Below are positions 17,979-26,651 of a stretch of DNA of 64,000 bases, in pieces. This stretch comes from Pseudomonas sp. GM41(2012). GTDB lineage: Bacteria > Pseudomonadota > Gammaproteobacteria > Pseudomonadales > Pseudomonadaceae. The stretch lies in NCBI RefSeq assembly GCF_000282315.2, contig NZ_AKJN02000007.1, forward strand, positions 248,001-312,000, given 5' to 3'. Numbering within the stretch: position 1 is the first letter of the stretch; each line of letters begins with the position of its first letter. The position numbers and the translations under genes are program-made. The notes under the pieces were generated by a model, which was given only the letters and a program-made list of their open reading frames with translations, had not been told where the DNA came from and did no database searches.

Positions 17979-18976
17979 CTCAACTCATGCCGCCGCTCGA
18001 CGACTTGCTGGTGACCGACGAGGAAGCCAATAACCTGACTTACTTTGCGTTTGCCAAATCACATAAGGCTGAGCCCGCGCTGGCGCCAACCAAGGCCAGC
18101 GTCGGCGAAATGCCCGATGTGCTCGCAGGCCGTTACCGCATCGAGCGCCTGCTCGGTGCCGGCGGCATGGGCGCGGTTTACCGCGCACGGGACTTGCTGA
18201 GCGAACAGTTCGGCGATCCCGACCCTTACATCGCGCTGAAAATCCTCAGCGAAGAATTTGCCGAATCGCCGGACGCCAGTGCCTTGCTCTACAGCGAGTT
18301 CGCCCTGACCCGACGCCTGCGCCACGACAACGTGCTGCGTTTGCACAGCTTTGAAGTGGACACCGATTGCCAGCGCGCCTTCATCACCATGGAACTCATG
18401 CGTGGGCTGACCCTGGACAAATTACTCTGCGAGCGGCCGCTGGGCCTGCCGTGGAAAGAACTGCGCGACATCGCGCTGCCGCTGCTCGACGCGCTGGCCT
18501 TCGCCCACGCTCGCGGCGTGCTGCACGGTGACATGAAGCCGAGCAACGTCATGCTCAGCGAAGAGGGCGTGCGCCTGTTCGACTTCGGTCTGGGCCAGGC
18601 CGAGGAGGGCATCTTGCCCGGCCTGCCACACCTGAGCCGTAACCGCTTTAACGCCTGGACCCCCGGCTACGCCGCCCCCGAACTGCTCGAAGGCCAGCCG
18701 CTGTCGGCCAGTGCGGACGTGTACGGCGTGGCCTGCGTGTTGTACGAATTGGCGAGCGGCAAACACCCGTTCCGCCGCTTGCCCTCGACAGAGGCCCGCG
18801 ACGGCCACCTCGAACGCGAGCTGCACGCCCCCAGGAATCTTCCGAAACACTGCTGGCCAGCCCTGCGAACGGCGCTGGCATTCAATGCGGCAGATCGAAC
18901 GATCACTGCCGCCCAACTGCGTGACGCTATGGGCGCCACTTCGTCTTTGCTGCAACGTCTGAGACTTCGGGCGTAA
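17975..18976 (+). CDS. stk1: T6SS Ser/Thr protein kinase (Stk1/PpkA-like)
   Basis: A 333-residue eukaryotic-type kinase. The glycine loop is GAGGMG (61-66) and the ATP-anchoring Lys lies in YIALKIL (K89). The catalytic loop is HGDMKPSN (D186, K188), with DFG at 203-205 and a PGYAAPELL activation-segment end. The residue before the catalytic Asp is Gly, not Arg, so this is a non-RD kinase. No transmembrane helix or periplasmic sensor domain is visible, unlike PpkA of the H1 system, so it resembles the soluble Stk1 type. ATGA overlap with the phosphatase gene fixes the start. A much longer frame into pppA is not meaningful. Confidence 0.93.
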   Translation: MTQLMPPLDDLLVTDEEANNLTYFAFAKSHKAEPALAPTKASVGEMPDVLAGRYRIERLLGAGGMGAVYRARDLLSEQFGDPDPYIALKILSEEFAESPDASALLYSEFALTRRLRHDNVLRLHSFEVDTDCQRAFITMELMRGLTLDKLLCERPLGLPWKELRDIALPLLDALAFAHARGVLHGDMKPSNVMLSEEGVRLFDFGLGQAEEGILPGLPHLSRNRFNAWTPGYAAPELLEGQPLSASADVYGVACVLYELASGKHPFRRLPSTEARDGHLERELHAPRNLPKHCWPALRTALAFNAADRTITAAQLRDAMGATSSLLQRLRLRA

Positions 18977-19004
18977 CGGATGACTACCGAACAGGGAGCA
19001 AGCA

Positions 19005-21077
19005 ATGTTCAACCCAGCTAATGAAACCCACTTCAGCCTGACCGTTGAAGACTACGTCGGCGACCTGCAAGTGCTGTCGTTCACCGGCACCGAAGGCATC
19101 AGCCAGCCGTATCGCTTCGACCTGGAACTGGTCAGCGAAAACCCCGATCTGGACCTGGAAAAGCTCCTGCACAAACAGGCATTTCTGGCGCTCGATCCAC
19201 AAGGTTCCGGCATCCACGGCCAGATCTACCGCGTCGCCCAAGGCGATGCCGGCAAACGCCTGACCCGCTACAAAATCTCCCTGGTGCCGCACCTGCAATA
19301 CCTGCATCACCGCACCAACCAGCGCATCTACCAGCAGATGTCCGCGCCGAAAATCATCGCGCTGATCCTCGACGAGCATGGCATCAAAGGTAACGCCTAC
19401 AGCTTCCAGCTCAGCCAGCCCTGCCCGGACCGCGACTACTGCGTGCAGTACGACGAAACCGACCTGCACTTCATCCAGCGCCTGTGCGAAGAAGAAGGCA
19501 TTCACTACCACTTCCAGCACAGCTCCAAAGGTCATCTGTTGGTATTCGGCGACGACCAGACCGTGTTCCCGAAACTCGGGCAGCCCACGGCGTATGTGCA
19601 AGGCAGCGGCATGGTCGCCGACGAACCGGTGATCAAAGGCTTCAAACTGCGCCTGGAAACCCGCACCGGCCGCGTCACCCGCCGCGACTACGACTTCGAA
19701 AAACCACGCCTGCAACTCGAAGCCGCCTACAAACCCGAGGCGCAAAGCGACGCGCCGGACCTCGAAGACTACGACTACCCCGGCCGCTTCATCGACCGCG
19801 CGCGCGGCAAATTCCTCAGCCAACGCGCCCTCGAACGCCACCGCGCCGACTACCGCCAGGCCGAAGGCAAAGGCGATCAGACCACCCTGGTCAGCGGCCA
19901 CTTCCTGGAAATGTCCGACCACCCGCGCACCGAGTGGAACGACCTCTGGCTGCTCACCGAAATCTTCCACGAAGGCAAACAACCGCAAGTCCTCGAAGAG
20001 TCGGTGACCAGCGACACCACCGACAAAAAGGACGACTTCCACCAGGGCTACCGCAACCGCTTCCTCGCCACCCCGTGGGACGTGTTCTACCGCCCGGCGC
20101 TGGAGCATCCGAAGCCACGCGTCCTCGGCAGCCAGACCGCCATGGTCACCGGCCCCAAAGGCGAAGAAATCCACTGCGACCAGTACGGCCGCATCAAAGT
20201 GCAATTCCACTGGGACCGCGAAGGTTTGGCGGATGACAAAACCAGCTGCTGGATGCGCGTCTCCTCCAGCTGGGCCGGCGACCGCTACGGCGCCATCGCC
20301 ATCCCGCGCATTGGCATGGAAGTGCTGGTGACCTTCCTCGAAGGCGATCCCGATCAGCCGCTGGTGACCGGTTGCCTGTACCACAAGGAAAACCAGGTTC
20401 CCTACGACCTGCCGGCGAACAAAACCCGCACCGTGTTCAAAACCCTTAGCTCACCGGGGGGCGGCGGGTTCAATGAACTGCGGATTGAAGACAAGAAAGG
20501 TGCCGAGCAGATCTTTATTCATGCCCAGCGGGATTGGGATGAAAACGTTGAGCATGATCAGAAGATTCGGGTTGGGAATGAACGGCATGACACGGTGGAG
20601 AAGAACACCTACACCGAGCTTAAGGCGGAAGAACATCGGACCACGATTGCTGATCGCAAGATTGAAGCGCGGATGGATGATCATCTGACGATTGGGCAGA
20701 ACCAGCATGTGAAGTTGGGGACTGCGCAGCTGACAAGCGTTGGGAAAGAGATTCATCTTAAGGCTGGGGACAAGATTGTTATCGAAGCCGGGATGGAGCT
20801 GACAGTAAAAGCAGGTGGCAGCTTCATCAAGCTCGATGCCGGCGGCATCACGGTTGTTGGGCCGGTGGTGAAAATTAATGCCGGTGGTTCGGCGGGCTCG
20901 GGGACCGGGATTGGCATCAAGCCACCGCGTCTGCCGGGCGCTGCGGATTCAGACATCGCTGGCGCGGTGCCGCCACAGGCGCTCGGCAATGTGCCGATGC
21001 CGATGCCGCCACCGCCAGTCTGCAAGGAATGTCTGGCTCGGGCCAAACGTAACGCCCAAGCTCTGGCCGCGAGATAA
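19005..21077 (+). CDS. vgrG: VgrG (TssI) spike protein
   Basis: A 690-residue VgrG trimeric spike. A gp27-like N-terminal region spans about 1-380 (FSLTVEDYVGDLQVLSFTG; CVQYDETDLHFIQRLCEEEG). It is followed by the gp5 OB-fold (about 390-470, with DQYGRIKVQFHWDREG) and a beta-prism of short repeats (KIRVGNERHDTVEKNTYTEL and following). The tail is Gly/Pro-rich and ends CKECLARAKRN. Codon use changes abruptly near base 20450: before it almost all codons end in C or G (CGC, ATC, GAC); after it CGG, ATT, GAT and GTT are common. That suggests a mosaic gene whose effector-proximal end was exchanged together with the downstream cargo. Only 28 nt separate it from the kinase gene. Confidence 0.96.
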   Translation: MFNPANETHFSLTVEDYVGDLQVLSFTGTEGISQPYRFDLELVSENPDLDLEKLLHKQAFLALDPQGSGIHGQIYRVAQGDAGKRLTRYKISLVPHLQYLHHRTNQRIYQQMSAPKIIALILDEHGIKGNAYSFQLSQPCPDRDYCVQYDETDLHFIQRLCEEEGIHYHFQHSSKGHLLVFGDDQTVFPKLGQPTAYVQGSGMVADEPVIKGFKLRLETRTGRVTRRDYDFEKPRLQLEAAYKPEAQSDAPDLEDYDYPGRFIDRARGKFLSQRALERHRADYRQAEGKGDQTTLVSGHFLEMSDHPRTEWNDLWLLTEIFHEGKQPQVLEESVTSDTTDKKDDFHQGYRNRFLATPWDVFYRPALEHPKPRVLGSQTAMVTGPKGEEIHCDQYGRIKVQFHWDREGLADDKTSCWMRVSSSWAGDRYGAIAIPRIGMEVLVTFLEGDPDQPLVTGCLYHKENQVPYDLPANKTRTVFKTLSSPGGGGFNELRIEDKKGAEQIFIHAQRDWDENVEHDQKIRVGNERHDTVEKNTYTELKAEEHRTTIADRKIEARMDDHLTIGQNQHVKLGTAQLTSVGKEIHLKAGDKIVIEAGMELTVKAGGSFIKLDAGGITVVGPVVKINAGGSAGSGTGIGIKPPRLPGAADSDIAGAVPPQALGNVPMPMPPPPVCKECLARAKRNAQALAAR

Positions 21078-21088
21078 AGGACGACTTT

Positions 21089-21895
21089 ATGTACACAAGC
21101 AACGTGCACTGGCTCGACGAGTTATGGGTCAACGCCCAGCAACTGCAACACCAGCACCTCGACCTGCTGATCGACGCCACCAGCCTCGACTACCCGCTGC
21201 TGCAAGAATTGGCGGAGCAACCCGACGCGGCCAAACTGGCCAAGCTGTTCGAAAACACCCCGGAAGTCGCCATCGCCGATTTCGGTCCGCTGCTGCTGCG
21301 CATAGACAACGCCCGACGGCCCTGGCTGAAAACCTTCATCAGCGCCGTCGACTGCAACAAACACGTCGTAGCACTGTTCAGCCCTTGGGCATTCGAAGTG
21401 CTGGCCGATCATCTGCGAGGCTTCCTCCAGGCACAATGGAACCAAGGCCGCTCCGAAGGCGTATTGCGTTATTACGACCCGCGTATGCTGCTGCCGGTCA
21501 CCGAAACCCTGACCCCTGTGCAAAGCAACGCCTTCCACGCGCCTGTCATTTCCTGGCACTGGCTCGACCGCGACCAACACCCACAAAGCCTGCCCGGCAA
21601 CTACGTGCGCCACGCACCGACACCGGCCAGCGGCCCCGTCATGTTCGACCACCCGCAAGTGGCCAACCTGCTTGCCTGGACAGAGGCTGATGCTTACCGG
21701 ATTGATCGCTGCGCCGTGCCGCAGAACTACGGCTTGAGCCGCAATGAAAGCCTCATTCGTCATTTGTATCGCAGCCAATTGGCGGCGAATCAGAAGGGGT
21801 TGAAAGAGCCGGAGGAGCGAGAGCCGTTTATTGAACAGTGGTTGGTGGAGAACTCGCCGTTTGTGATTGATGAGCCGGTGAGGGCGTTGATTTGA
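21089..21895 (+). CDS. DUF4123 T6SS effector chaperone (Tap/TEC type)
   Basis: A 268-residue DUF4123 protein. These adaptors bind an effector and load it on the tip of VgrG, and they are encoded between vgrG and the effector as here. Typical features are the N-terminal LDLLIDATSLDYPLLQEL, the FGPLLLRID block around residues 65-73, the RYYDPRMLLPV motif near 130, and C-terminal QLAANQKGLKEPEE-type helices. Codon bias shifts in the last 70 or so codons (after about base 21670) from C-ending to mixed, echoing the shift inside vgrG. The stop overlaps the region preceding the first DUF3304 gene. Its client is presumably the downstream DUF2235 lipase, by position only. Confidence 0.9.
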   Translation: MYTSNVHWLDELWVNAQQLQHQHLDLLIDATSLDYPLLQELAEQPDAAKLAKLFENTPEVAIADFGPLLLRIDNARRPWLKTFISAVDCNKHVVALFSPWAFEVLADHLRGFLQAQWNQGRSEGVLRYYDPRMLLPVTETLTPVQSNAFHAPVISWHWLDRDQHPQSLPGNYVRHAPTPASGPVMFDHPQVANLLAWTEADAYRIDRCAVPQNYGLSRNESLIRHLYRSQLAANQKGLKEPEEREPFIEQWLVENSPFVIDEPVRALI

Positions 21896-21939
21896 TGAAC
21901 GGGGTTGCTTGTGGGCCAGCTGAGGTTACGGGGGAGGCG

Positions 21940-22458
21940 ATGTCTTCTTGGCGGGTCCGTGGGTGGTTTGTGATGGTGTTGGTGGGGTTGAGTGGGTGCC
22001 GTGGTGGACCTGAGATGGTCGGTGCGCCTGTTACTGGTTATAACCATACATCTGCAGAAATTATACGGTTCAGTATTAATGGTGCTGGCGGTCCCGGGAT
22101 CCTTCCCCTCCGGGGTGGAGGTGAAGTTTGCTGTGGAGTACTTCCTGTTCAGTGGAATCCTAGAGTTAGAGCGATAATCGAGTGGGACAAAGATCCAAAT
22201 CCATACGAAAAACTCGAGCGTGATCAACACGGCCAAATTGTAGAAGAGGCTGCTGTTCGTCACGCTGCTGGTTATTCTCATCATACAGCGACGGTTGAAA
22301 TCCCTGCGTATGCTAAGGGGTTGTGTGCTTTGCAAGTTCACTTTTTACCGTGCGACCAAGTAAGGGTTTCCACTACTTGCTTTACTCCAAGTCATCCAAA
22401 CTACCCAGATAAAGCGTATTTTCAGGTTAAGGAGCCGACTTCATGTCCGGTTCTTTGA
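21940..22458 (+). CDS. DUF3304 lipoprotein, first copy (putative orphan immunity protein)
   Basis: A 172-residue lipoprotein with signal peptide MSSWRVRGWFVMVLVGLSG, lipidated at the Cys of LSGC. The mature part carries the DUF3304 pattern: GYNHTSAEI, NGAGGPG, CCGVLPVQWNP, VEWD-type strand, YSHHTATVEIP, LQVHFLPCDQVRVSTTC. Start choice: GGGGAGG lies 3 nt before this ATG. Starting at the TTG or ATG overlapping the chaperone stop would put about 15 residues before the signal peptide. Paralogue of the next gene. Related lipoproteins accompany Tle lipase effectors as periplasmic immunity proteins. No intact effector follows this copy directly; only a short broken frame does. DNA here is AT-richer than the T6SS core. 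Confidence 0.85.
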   Translation: MSSWRVRGWFVMVLVGLSGCRGGPEMVGAPVTGYNHTSAEIIRFSINGAGGPGILPLRGGGEVCCGVLPVQWNPRVRAIIEWDKDPNPYEKLERDQHGQIVEEAAVRHAAGYSHHTATVEIPAYAKGLCALQVHFLPCDQVRVSTTCFTPSHPNYPDKAYFQVKEPTSCPVL

Positions 22459-22547
22459 TTCTGCACAAGCATCAATCCCGGTTTTCCGGGTGTTTAATTA
22501 ACTGCCCAATGATTATGGAGGGGCCGAATATATGTCTAGGCATATGA
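22443..22547 (+). pseudogene. Probable remnant of a lost effector gene start
   Basis: A 34-codon frame beginning ATG TCC GG overlaps the end of the first DUF3304 gene exactly as the intact effector start (ATG TCC GAG) overlaps the end of the second. After about five codons the similarity stops, and the frame runs into the upstream region of the second DUF3304 gene. I read this as the scar left when an immunity-effector unit was duplicated or swapped and the first effector was deleted. It is not expected to encode a functional product. Confidence 0.5.
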
Positions 22548-23176
22548 ATAAGGAGAACCGTTTGCGATTTTTCACGGTGTTGATGCTGAGTTTTTTTTCT
22601 CGAGCTAATAGCTTGATCTCTCGGTATTTGCCGAACATTAGGTTTTCTAACAACCGCCGATTGGCTCATGTCTTTTTGTTGTTTTTTGGTGTGTTTAACT
22701 TAGGTGCATGTCAAGCACAGTCTGAGATGCTAGGCACCCCGGTCTCGGGCTATAACCATACATCGAGCAACATCAACCGATTTACCGTGAATGGCGCTGG
22801 AGGACCCAATATAGGCCCGTATCAAGGAGGGTTGAGTTCACAAACCTGTTGTACCACGCTACCTCGAAGCTGGAATCCAGGATTAAAAGCCATTGTTGAG
22901 TGGGAAAGTGACCCGGCCCCGCGTGCTGCTATAAAACGTGATAAATACGGTCAAATCGAGTCTGGTGATTACAGTCGTCATGCCGCTAACTACACTCATC
23001 ACAAAGCAATCGTAGAAATTCCTAAATATGACAATAAATTTTGTGCTTTGCAGGTTCATTTCCTGCCTTGCGACAAAGTTCGCGTTTCTACTACGTGCTA
23101 TACACCGGAACATCCAGATTATCCAGATAGAGCTTATTTCAATTCTAAGGAGTCCTCCGTATGTCCGAGTTTTTGA
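22532..23176 (+). CDS. DUF3304 lipoprotein, second copy (putative immunity to the adjacent lipase)
   Basis: A 214-residue paralogue of the preceding lipoprotein. It has a longer N-terminus before the hydrophobic stretch HVFLLFFGVFNL and the lipobox NLGAC (Cys at about residue 59). The body shares GYNHTSSNINRF, NGAGGPN, CCTTLPRSWNPGLKAIVEWE, THHKAIVEIP and LQVHFLPCDKVRVSTTC with the first copy. Start: GGAGGGG lies about 9 nt before the ATG. A later ATG (codon 5) would also work. The stop overlaps the effector start by 16 nt, so immunity is translated first and coupled to the toxin. Periplasmic location suits neutralising a phospholipase delivered to the periplasm. Confidence 0.85.
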   Translation: MSRHMNKENRLRFFTVLMLSFFSRANSLISRYLPNIRFSNNRRLAHVFLLFFGVFNLGACQAQSEMLGTPVSGYNHTSSNINRFTVNGAGGPNIGPYQGGLSSQTCCTTLPRSWNPGLKAIVEWESDPAPRAAIKRDKYGQIESGDYSRHAANYTHHKAIVEIPKYDNKFCALQVHFLPCDKVRVSTTCYTPEHPDYPDRAYFNSKESSVCPSF

Positions 23177-25776
23177 GTTCAGGAGGCGCTCCTAAACCTG
23201 CTAGCGCATTCGCTGCGCCAAACTTCCCATTGGCTCGACGGTTACCAAGAGAACCGGGCCAGTTAACAAAAAATATTAAATTGCAAAAACGTGATGAAGC
23301 CACGTTTGGAAATCAGCAGCGAAAGTTGTTACAGTCTAAAGGCAATATTCAAAGCGGTCCGCCTTGCAGCAAGTCCCTGCATATCACCATTGCATTCGAT
23401 GGTACCAACAACAACGACCAGGCAGATGGCTCATCGACACCGTCCTCGCGTAGCAATATTGCTCGAATGTTTCATGCCAGTATTGGCGGAATCAGTTCTG
23501 CTCAGGAGCAAGGATATTTCCGTTACTACAGCCCCGGAGTAGGCACAGTTTTCCCTGACATACTCGAGTACACGCCTAGCGATGGCGGGCTTATGTTTGC
23601 TAGTGGGGGTGAGAACCGAATCAACTGGGGACTCACTCGATTGCTCGATGCGTTGAAGCAGACGCTGGAATCGACTGGTCTCGACGTACCTGAAATGCGC
23701 GGACTGATAGATGCCATGTCTACCGGACTAGTGACTGCGCTCACCGGTGGTCTCTTGGCCAATGGAGAAAAAAAACGCGAAGCAGCAATGCGACCTGAGA
23801 TTCAGAAGCTGGAAGACGCGCTGAAAAAACGAGTCGATGCCGAAGTCAAACCTCATATTCTCGCTATGCGATTGTATGTGTATGGATTTTCGCGTGGTGC
23901 CGCGCAAGCCCGGACATTCGCAAATTGGCTGCAAACATTAACGCGCTGCACTGGTAGCGATGGCCAAACTGAATACCGCTTTGCCGGACTGCCTATTTCT
24001 ATAGAGTTTCTGGGTATCTGCGACACTGTTGCGGCAGTGGGTATGGCGGATAGCATGCCCTTTGCCGCAGGCCACATGGGTTGGGCTGATGACACAATGC
24101 GCCTACCTGATGAAGCTATAGAAAAGTGCATGAGCACGGCTTTGCCAGATGACTGTCACTTTTTAAAACGTTGCGTTCATTTGGTATCGGCACATGAGCA
24201 GCGTGCCAGCTTTCCCTTGGACTCTATTCGGCGTAGGCCCAAAAACTCAGCGGGCCAACGGGATGACACTCAAGCATCCAGTTATCGAAGTGGAACCGAA
24301 GAATTTTTGTACCCCGGTGTGCACTCCGATGTAGGTGGCGGTTACTCACCTGGTAATCAGGGGAAGGCACTACCGGGTACAGATTATTTGGTATCGCAGA
24401 TTCCGCTTCATCATCTTTACGCGGAAGCTTTTAAGGCAGGCGCACCTTTGCAAGTACCCGAATCGGCACGTCAACCCGACGTTCATGAAATCTGGCGAGT
24501 AATGGCCCCTGATACGGAGATCGAATTTAACGTTTCAGACGAGCTGATCAAGCGCTTCAACGCATGGCAGTCTCAAGTCAAAGTCGGCACCCTCGAAGAA
24601 ATGATCAAACGAGAGCAGGCACTACTTACAGGCTGGCGCATCGACCGTTATGCCGGCGGTCTGGCGCAGCGTGGTTTCTTTGCGAACGTCGACAAAGACA
24701 TGCCCGTGGCTCAACAGGATGCATGGAAGGCGATCTATGCACGTCGCTCCGCCGAGTCCGCTGCTGCAGCCCAAGGGCAACCATTGCCGACTTATACCGA
24801 GGCGCAGGAAAAAGAATATCAATTGAATGTTCAGATTGTCGGAGGCCAGGACAAGGTCGACAACATTCGTCTGGAAAAAGCCTTTGATCCACCCCTAGAC
24901 CAAGTACAGCTATTGGGGGCCGCTGCCGAATTCCGCCATGACTACCTCAAGGAGTGGGGTATTTTGGATGACTGGAAAATTGGCAGCACCGTTATCGATA
25001 TGCTTGTTGGCGGGACGGTTTATGCCGTCAACGAAGAAGACGAAGCCGAGGAGTACAACTACCTGTACGACAATGGCACGGCGCGTTACAAGGAGATGTT
25101 CAGCGCACCAAACAAAGTACGGCAGGGCCAGGAAGATCTGGTTGCACTGTTCGATGATCAGGTTCATGACTCTCGTGCATGGTTTATGAACACGTCCGGC
25201 ATTGGTCCTCGCGAACCCTTCACGGATTACTTCCGCATACGTCTGGTGCATTTCGATAACGAGTCCAACAAGCAACTGTCTTTGGTTGCCACAGCAGGTC
25301 GCGTCATCGGCATAGGTATTGCGGTGGCCAGTATTGGATTGAGCATTAAAAAGCGCGATCCGCGAATGCTGCTGGCACTTCCTCTGATGAACGTGGCGCG
25401 CCCTATTCTTACCGGGAAAGTTGGTTTGCCTGAGATCAGCGCGTTCGATCCGCTTACCGGTATTGCAATTCCTATGCTCGATAATCTGGATTCTCTGCGG
25501 ACCTTCACCAAGGCGCCGGGTGACTTGGTGGCCAAAGCCGCAGCCTTGCCACCGCTGAAACCGTTGACTGCAGCCACCGCTAACACCCCGGCTCTGCAGA
25601 AAATCCTGGTAGCCCATCAGGCGCTTGAAGCAGTGGAAGCGGCTCGCAAGAAGGACGCTGGTGCTTTGGCCAGTATGGTGGCGAAAGCGGCTAACGATGA
25701 AGACAAGCCCGGTGGCTGGCTCGACTTGGTGGCCGATCAGGCCAGCAACTTGAAGTCGTCTGAAAAGAACGTGTAA
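23161..25776 (+). CDS. tle1: Tle1-type T6SS phospholipase effector (DUF2235 alpha/beta hydrolase)
   Basis: An 871-residue DUF2235 protein. The N-terminal Pro/Ala-rich region is followed by the conserved strand ITIAFDGTNNND (D80). Next come the nucleophile elbow YGFSRG (catalytic Ser244 in a GxSxG motif) and HSDVGGGY (388-395, likely the acid residue), with a later His-rich IPLHHLYAEA. Tle1 enzymes are PLA-type lipases delivered into the target periplasm by VgrG. The C-terminal third is variable and contains a glycine-rich hydrophobic stretch (about residues 713-730, VIGIGIAVASIGLSI) that could insert in membranes. Context (vgrG, DUF4123 chaperone, lipoprotein immunity genes upstream) supports the role; lipase class is inferred. 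GC content is lower in the first half than in flanking genes. A terminator follows. Confidence 0.9.
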   Translation: MSEFLSSGGAPKPASAFAAPNFPLARRLPREPGQLTKNIKLQKRDEATFGNQQRKLLQSKGNIQSGPPCSKSLHITIAFDGTNNNDQADGSSTPSSRSNIARMFHASIGGISSAQEQGYFRYYSPGVGTVFPDILEYTPSDGGLMFASGGENRINWGLTRLLDALKQTLESTGLDVPEMRGLIDAMSTGLVTALTGGLLANGEKKREAAMRPEIQKLEDALKKRVDAEVKPHILAMRLYVYGFSRGAAQARTFANWLQTLTRCTGSDGQTEYRFAGLPISIEFLGICDTVAAVGMADSMPFAAGHMGWADDTMRLPDEAIEKCMSTALPDDCHFLKRCVHLVSAHEQRASFPLDSIRRRPKNSAGQRDDTQASSYRSGTEEFLYPGVHSDVGGGYSPGNQGKALPGTDYLVSQIPLHHLYAEAFKAGAPLQVPESARQPDVHEIWRVMAPDTEIEFNVSDELIKRFNAWQSQVKVGTLEEMIKREQALLTGWRIDRYAGGLAQRGFFANVDKDMPVAQQDAWKAIYARRSAESAAAAQGQPLPTYTEAQEKEYQLNVQIVGGQDKVDNIRLEKAFDPPLDQVQLLGAAAEFRHDYLKEWGILDDWKIGSTVIDMLVGGTVYAVNEEDEAEEYNYLYDNGTARYKEMFSAPNKVRQGQEDLVALFDDQVHDSRAWFMNTSGIGPREPFTDYFRIRLVHFDNESNKQLSLVATAGRVIGIGIAVASIGLSIKKRDPRMLLALPLMNVARPILTGKVGLPEISAFDPLTGIAIPMLDNLDSLRTFTKAPGDLVAKAAALPPLKPLTAATANTPALQKILVAHQALEAVEAARKKDAGALASMVAKAANDEDKPGGWLDLVADQASNLKSSEKNV

Positions 25777-25789
25777 TTGCAAAACGATA

Positions 25790-25822
25790 AAAAGGGCGAC
25801 TCTGAAATGAGCCGCCCTTTTC
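25790..25822 (+). terminator. Rho-independent terminator of the effector operon
   Basis: Inverted repeat AAAAGGGCGACTC / GAGCCGCCCTTTT with one mismatch, a 6-nt loop and a T-run, starting 13 nt after the effector stop. It closes the T6SS accessory block. Confidence 0.85.
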
Positions 25823-25956
25823 GCGATTCGCCTACACCTTAGCGAAATGGGGCTAGTAAAACTGGTGCGAAATGGGAGCGGATTTATTTTTTGGGTTTAT
25901 TTTTTTGCTGTAGCTGTTCGAAAACTGGTGATCCGTCCGTGGATCGAGGGTCAACG

Positions 25957-26559
25957 GTGATAACGAAGCTTAAGAGGATCGCCGTAGCAGTGGCGAGTGT
26001 CGCTTTAGCGGCGTCGATGGTTTCGGCTCATGCACAGGAAACCTGCAACCCCGACAGCTTTACCAATCCCGATTTGATCATCTGCGGTCAGCAAAGCTTC
26101 GAAAAAGTCGACGCAGTGTTGAATGAGCAATACAAGAAAACCCAGACCAGCTTGTCTCCCACAGACAAGAAGCAACTGACCGATGTGCAAAGAAAGTGGG
26201 TGCGCTTCAAAGAAGCGTATTGCGAGGATCTGTATCAGGCCGTTTTGCCGGGAGCGGAGGCGCCCATCGAGAAACTTGCGTGTTTGGCTCAGACAACCAA
26301 TGCCCGGTTGGGCGAGCTCATTTATCTACAGACAGGGCTGCCAAATGATGGCTTTTACAAAGCTGCATCGTTGATGGCAGGGCAGGATCGCGAAAGCGGC
26401 TTGAAAGCCTCGATCAATCTGCTGGGAGGGAGTGAATTCGACGACCCGATTTGGAAGCAATATGCGGACGGGCAGTGCGACATGAGTTTCCGTCTGTTAC
26501 GTGAAAACCTCGCCTATTGCGCTGTACGAATGCGCTTTCAGTTACCCATGAACCGCTAA
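25957..26559 (+). CDS. Secreted LprI-domain (DUF1311) protein
   Basis: A 200-residue protein with a cleavable signal peptide (MITKLKRIAVAVASVALAAS, cut after AHAQ). It carries an LprI/DUF1311 module: CNPDSFTNPDLIIC, AVLNEQYKKTQ, VQRKWVRFKEAYC, with paired cysteines. LprI of mycobacteria inhibits lysozyme, and the domain is widespread in periplasmic proteins of unknown role. The C-terminal region (about 120-200) is unrecognised. GTG is the chosen start, 6 nt behind GAGGG; a longer TTG-initiated frame would not give a signal peptide. It follows the T6SS effector operon's terminator and is the first of three secreted-protein genes. Possibly a defence against cell-wall-degrading effectors; this is inference. 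Confidence 0.8.
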   Translation: MITKLKRIAVAVASVALAASMVSAHAQETCNPDSFTNPDLIICGQQSFEKVDAVLNEQYKKTQTSLSPTDKKQLTDVQRKWVRFKEAYCEDLYQAVLPGAEAPIEKLACLAQTTNARLGELIYLQTGLPNDGFYKAASLMAGQDRESGLKASINLLGGSEFDDPIWKQYADGQCDMSFRLLRENLAYCAVRMRFQLPMNR

Positions 26560-26651
26560 AGGAATGGAATCTATGAGTTGGTGTCCCAGGGCGCTCAGAT
26601 GGTCTCCGACTCTTCTTTGGAATCCGGATGTAAGTGGAGTAGGGCGAGCAC

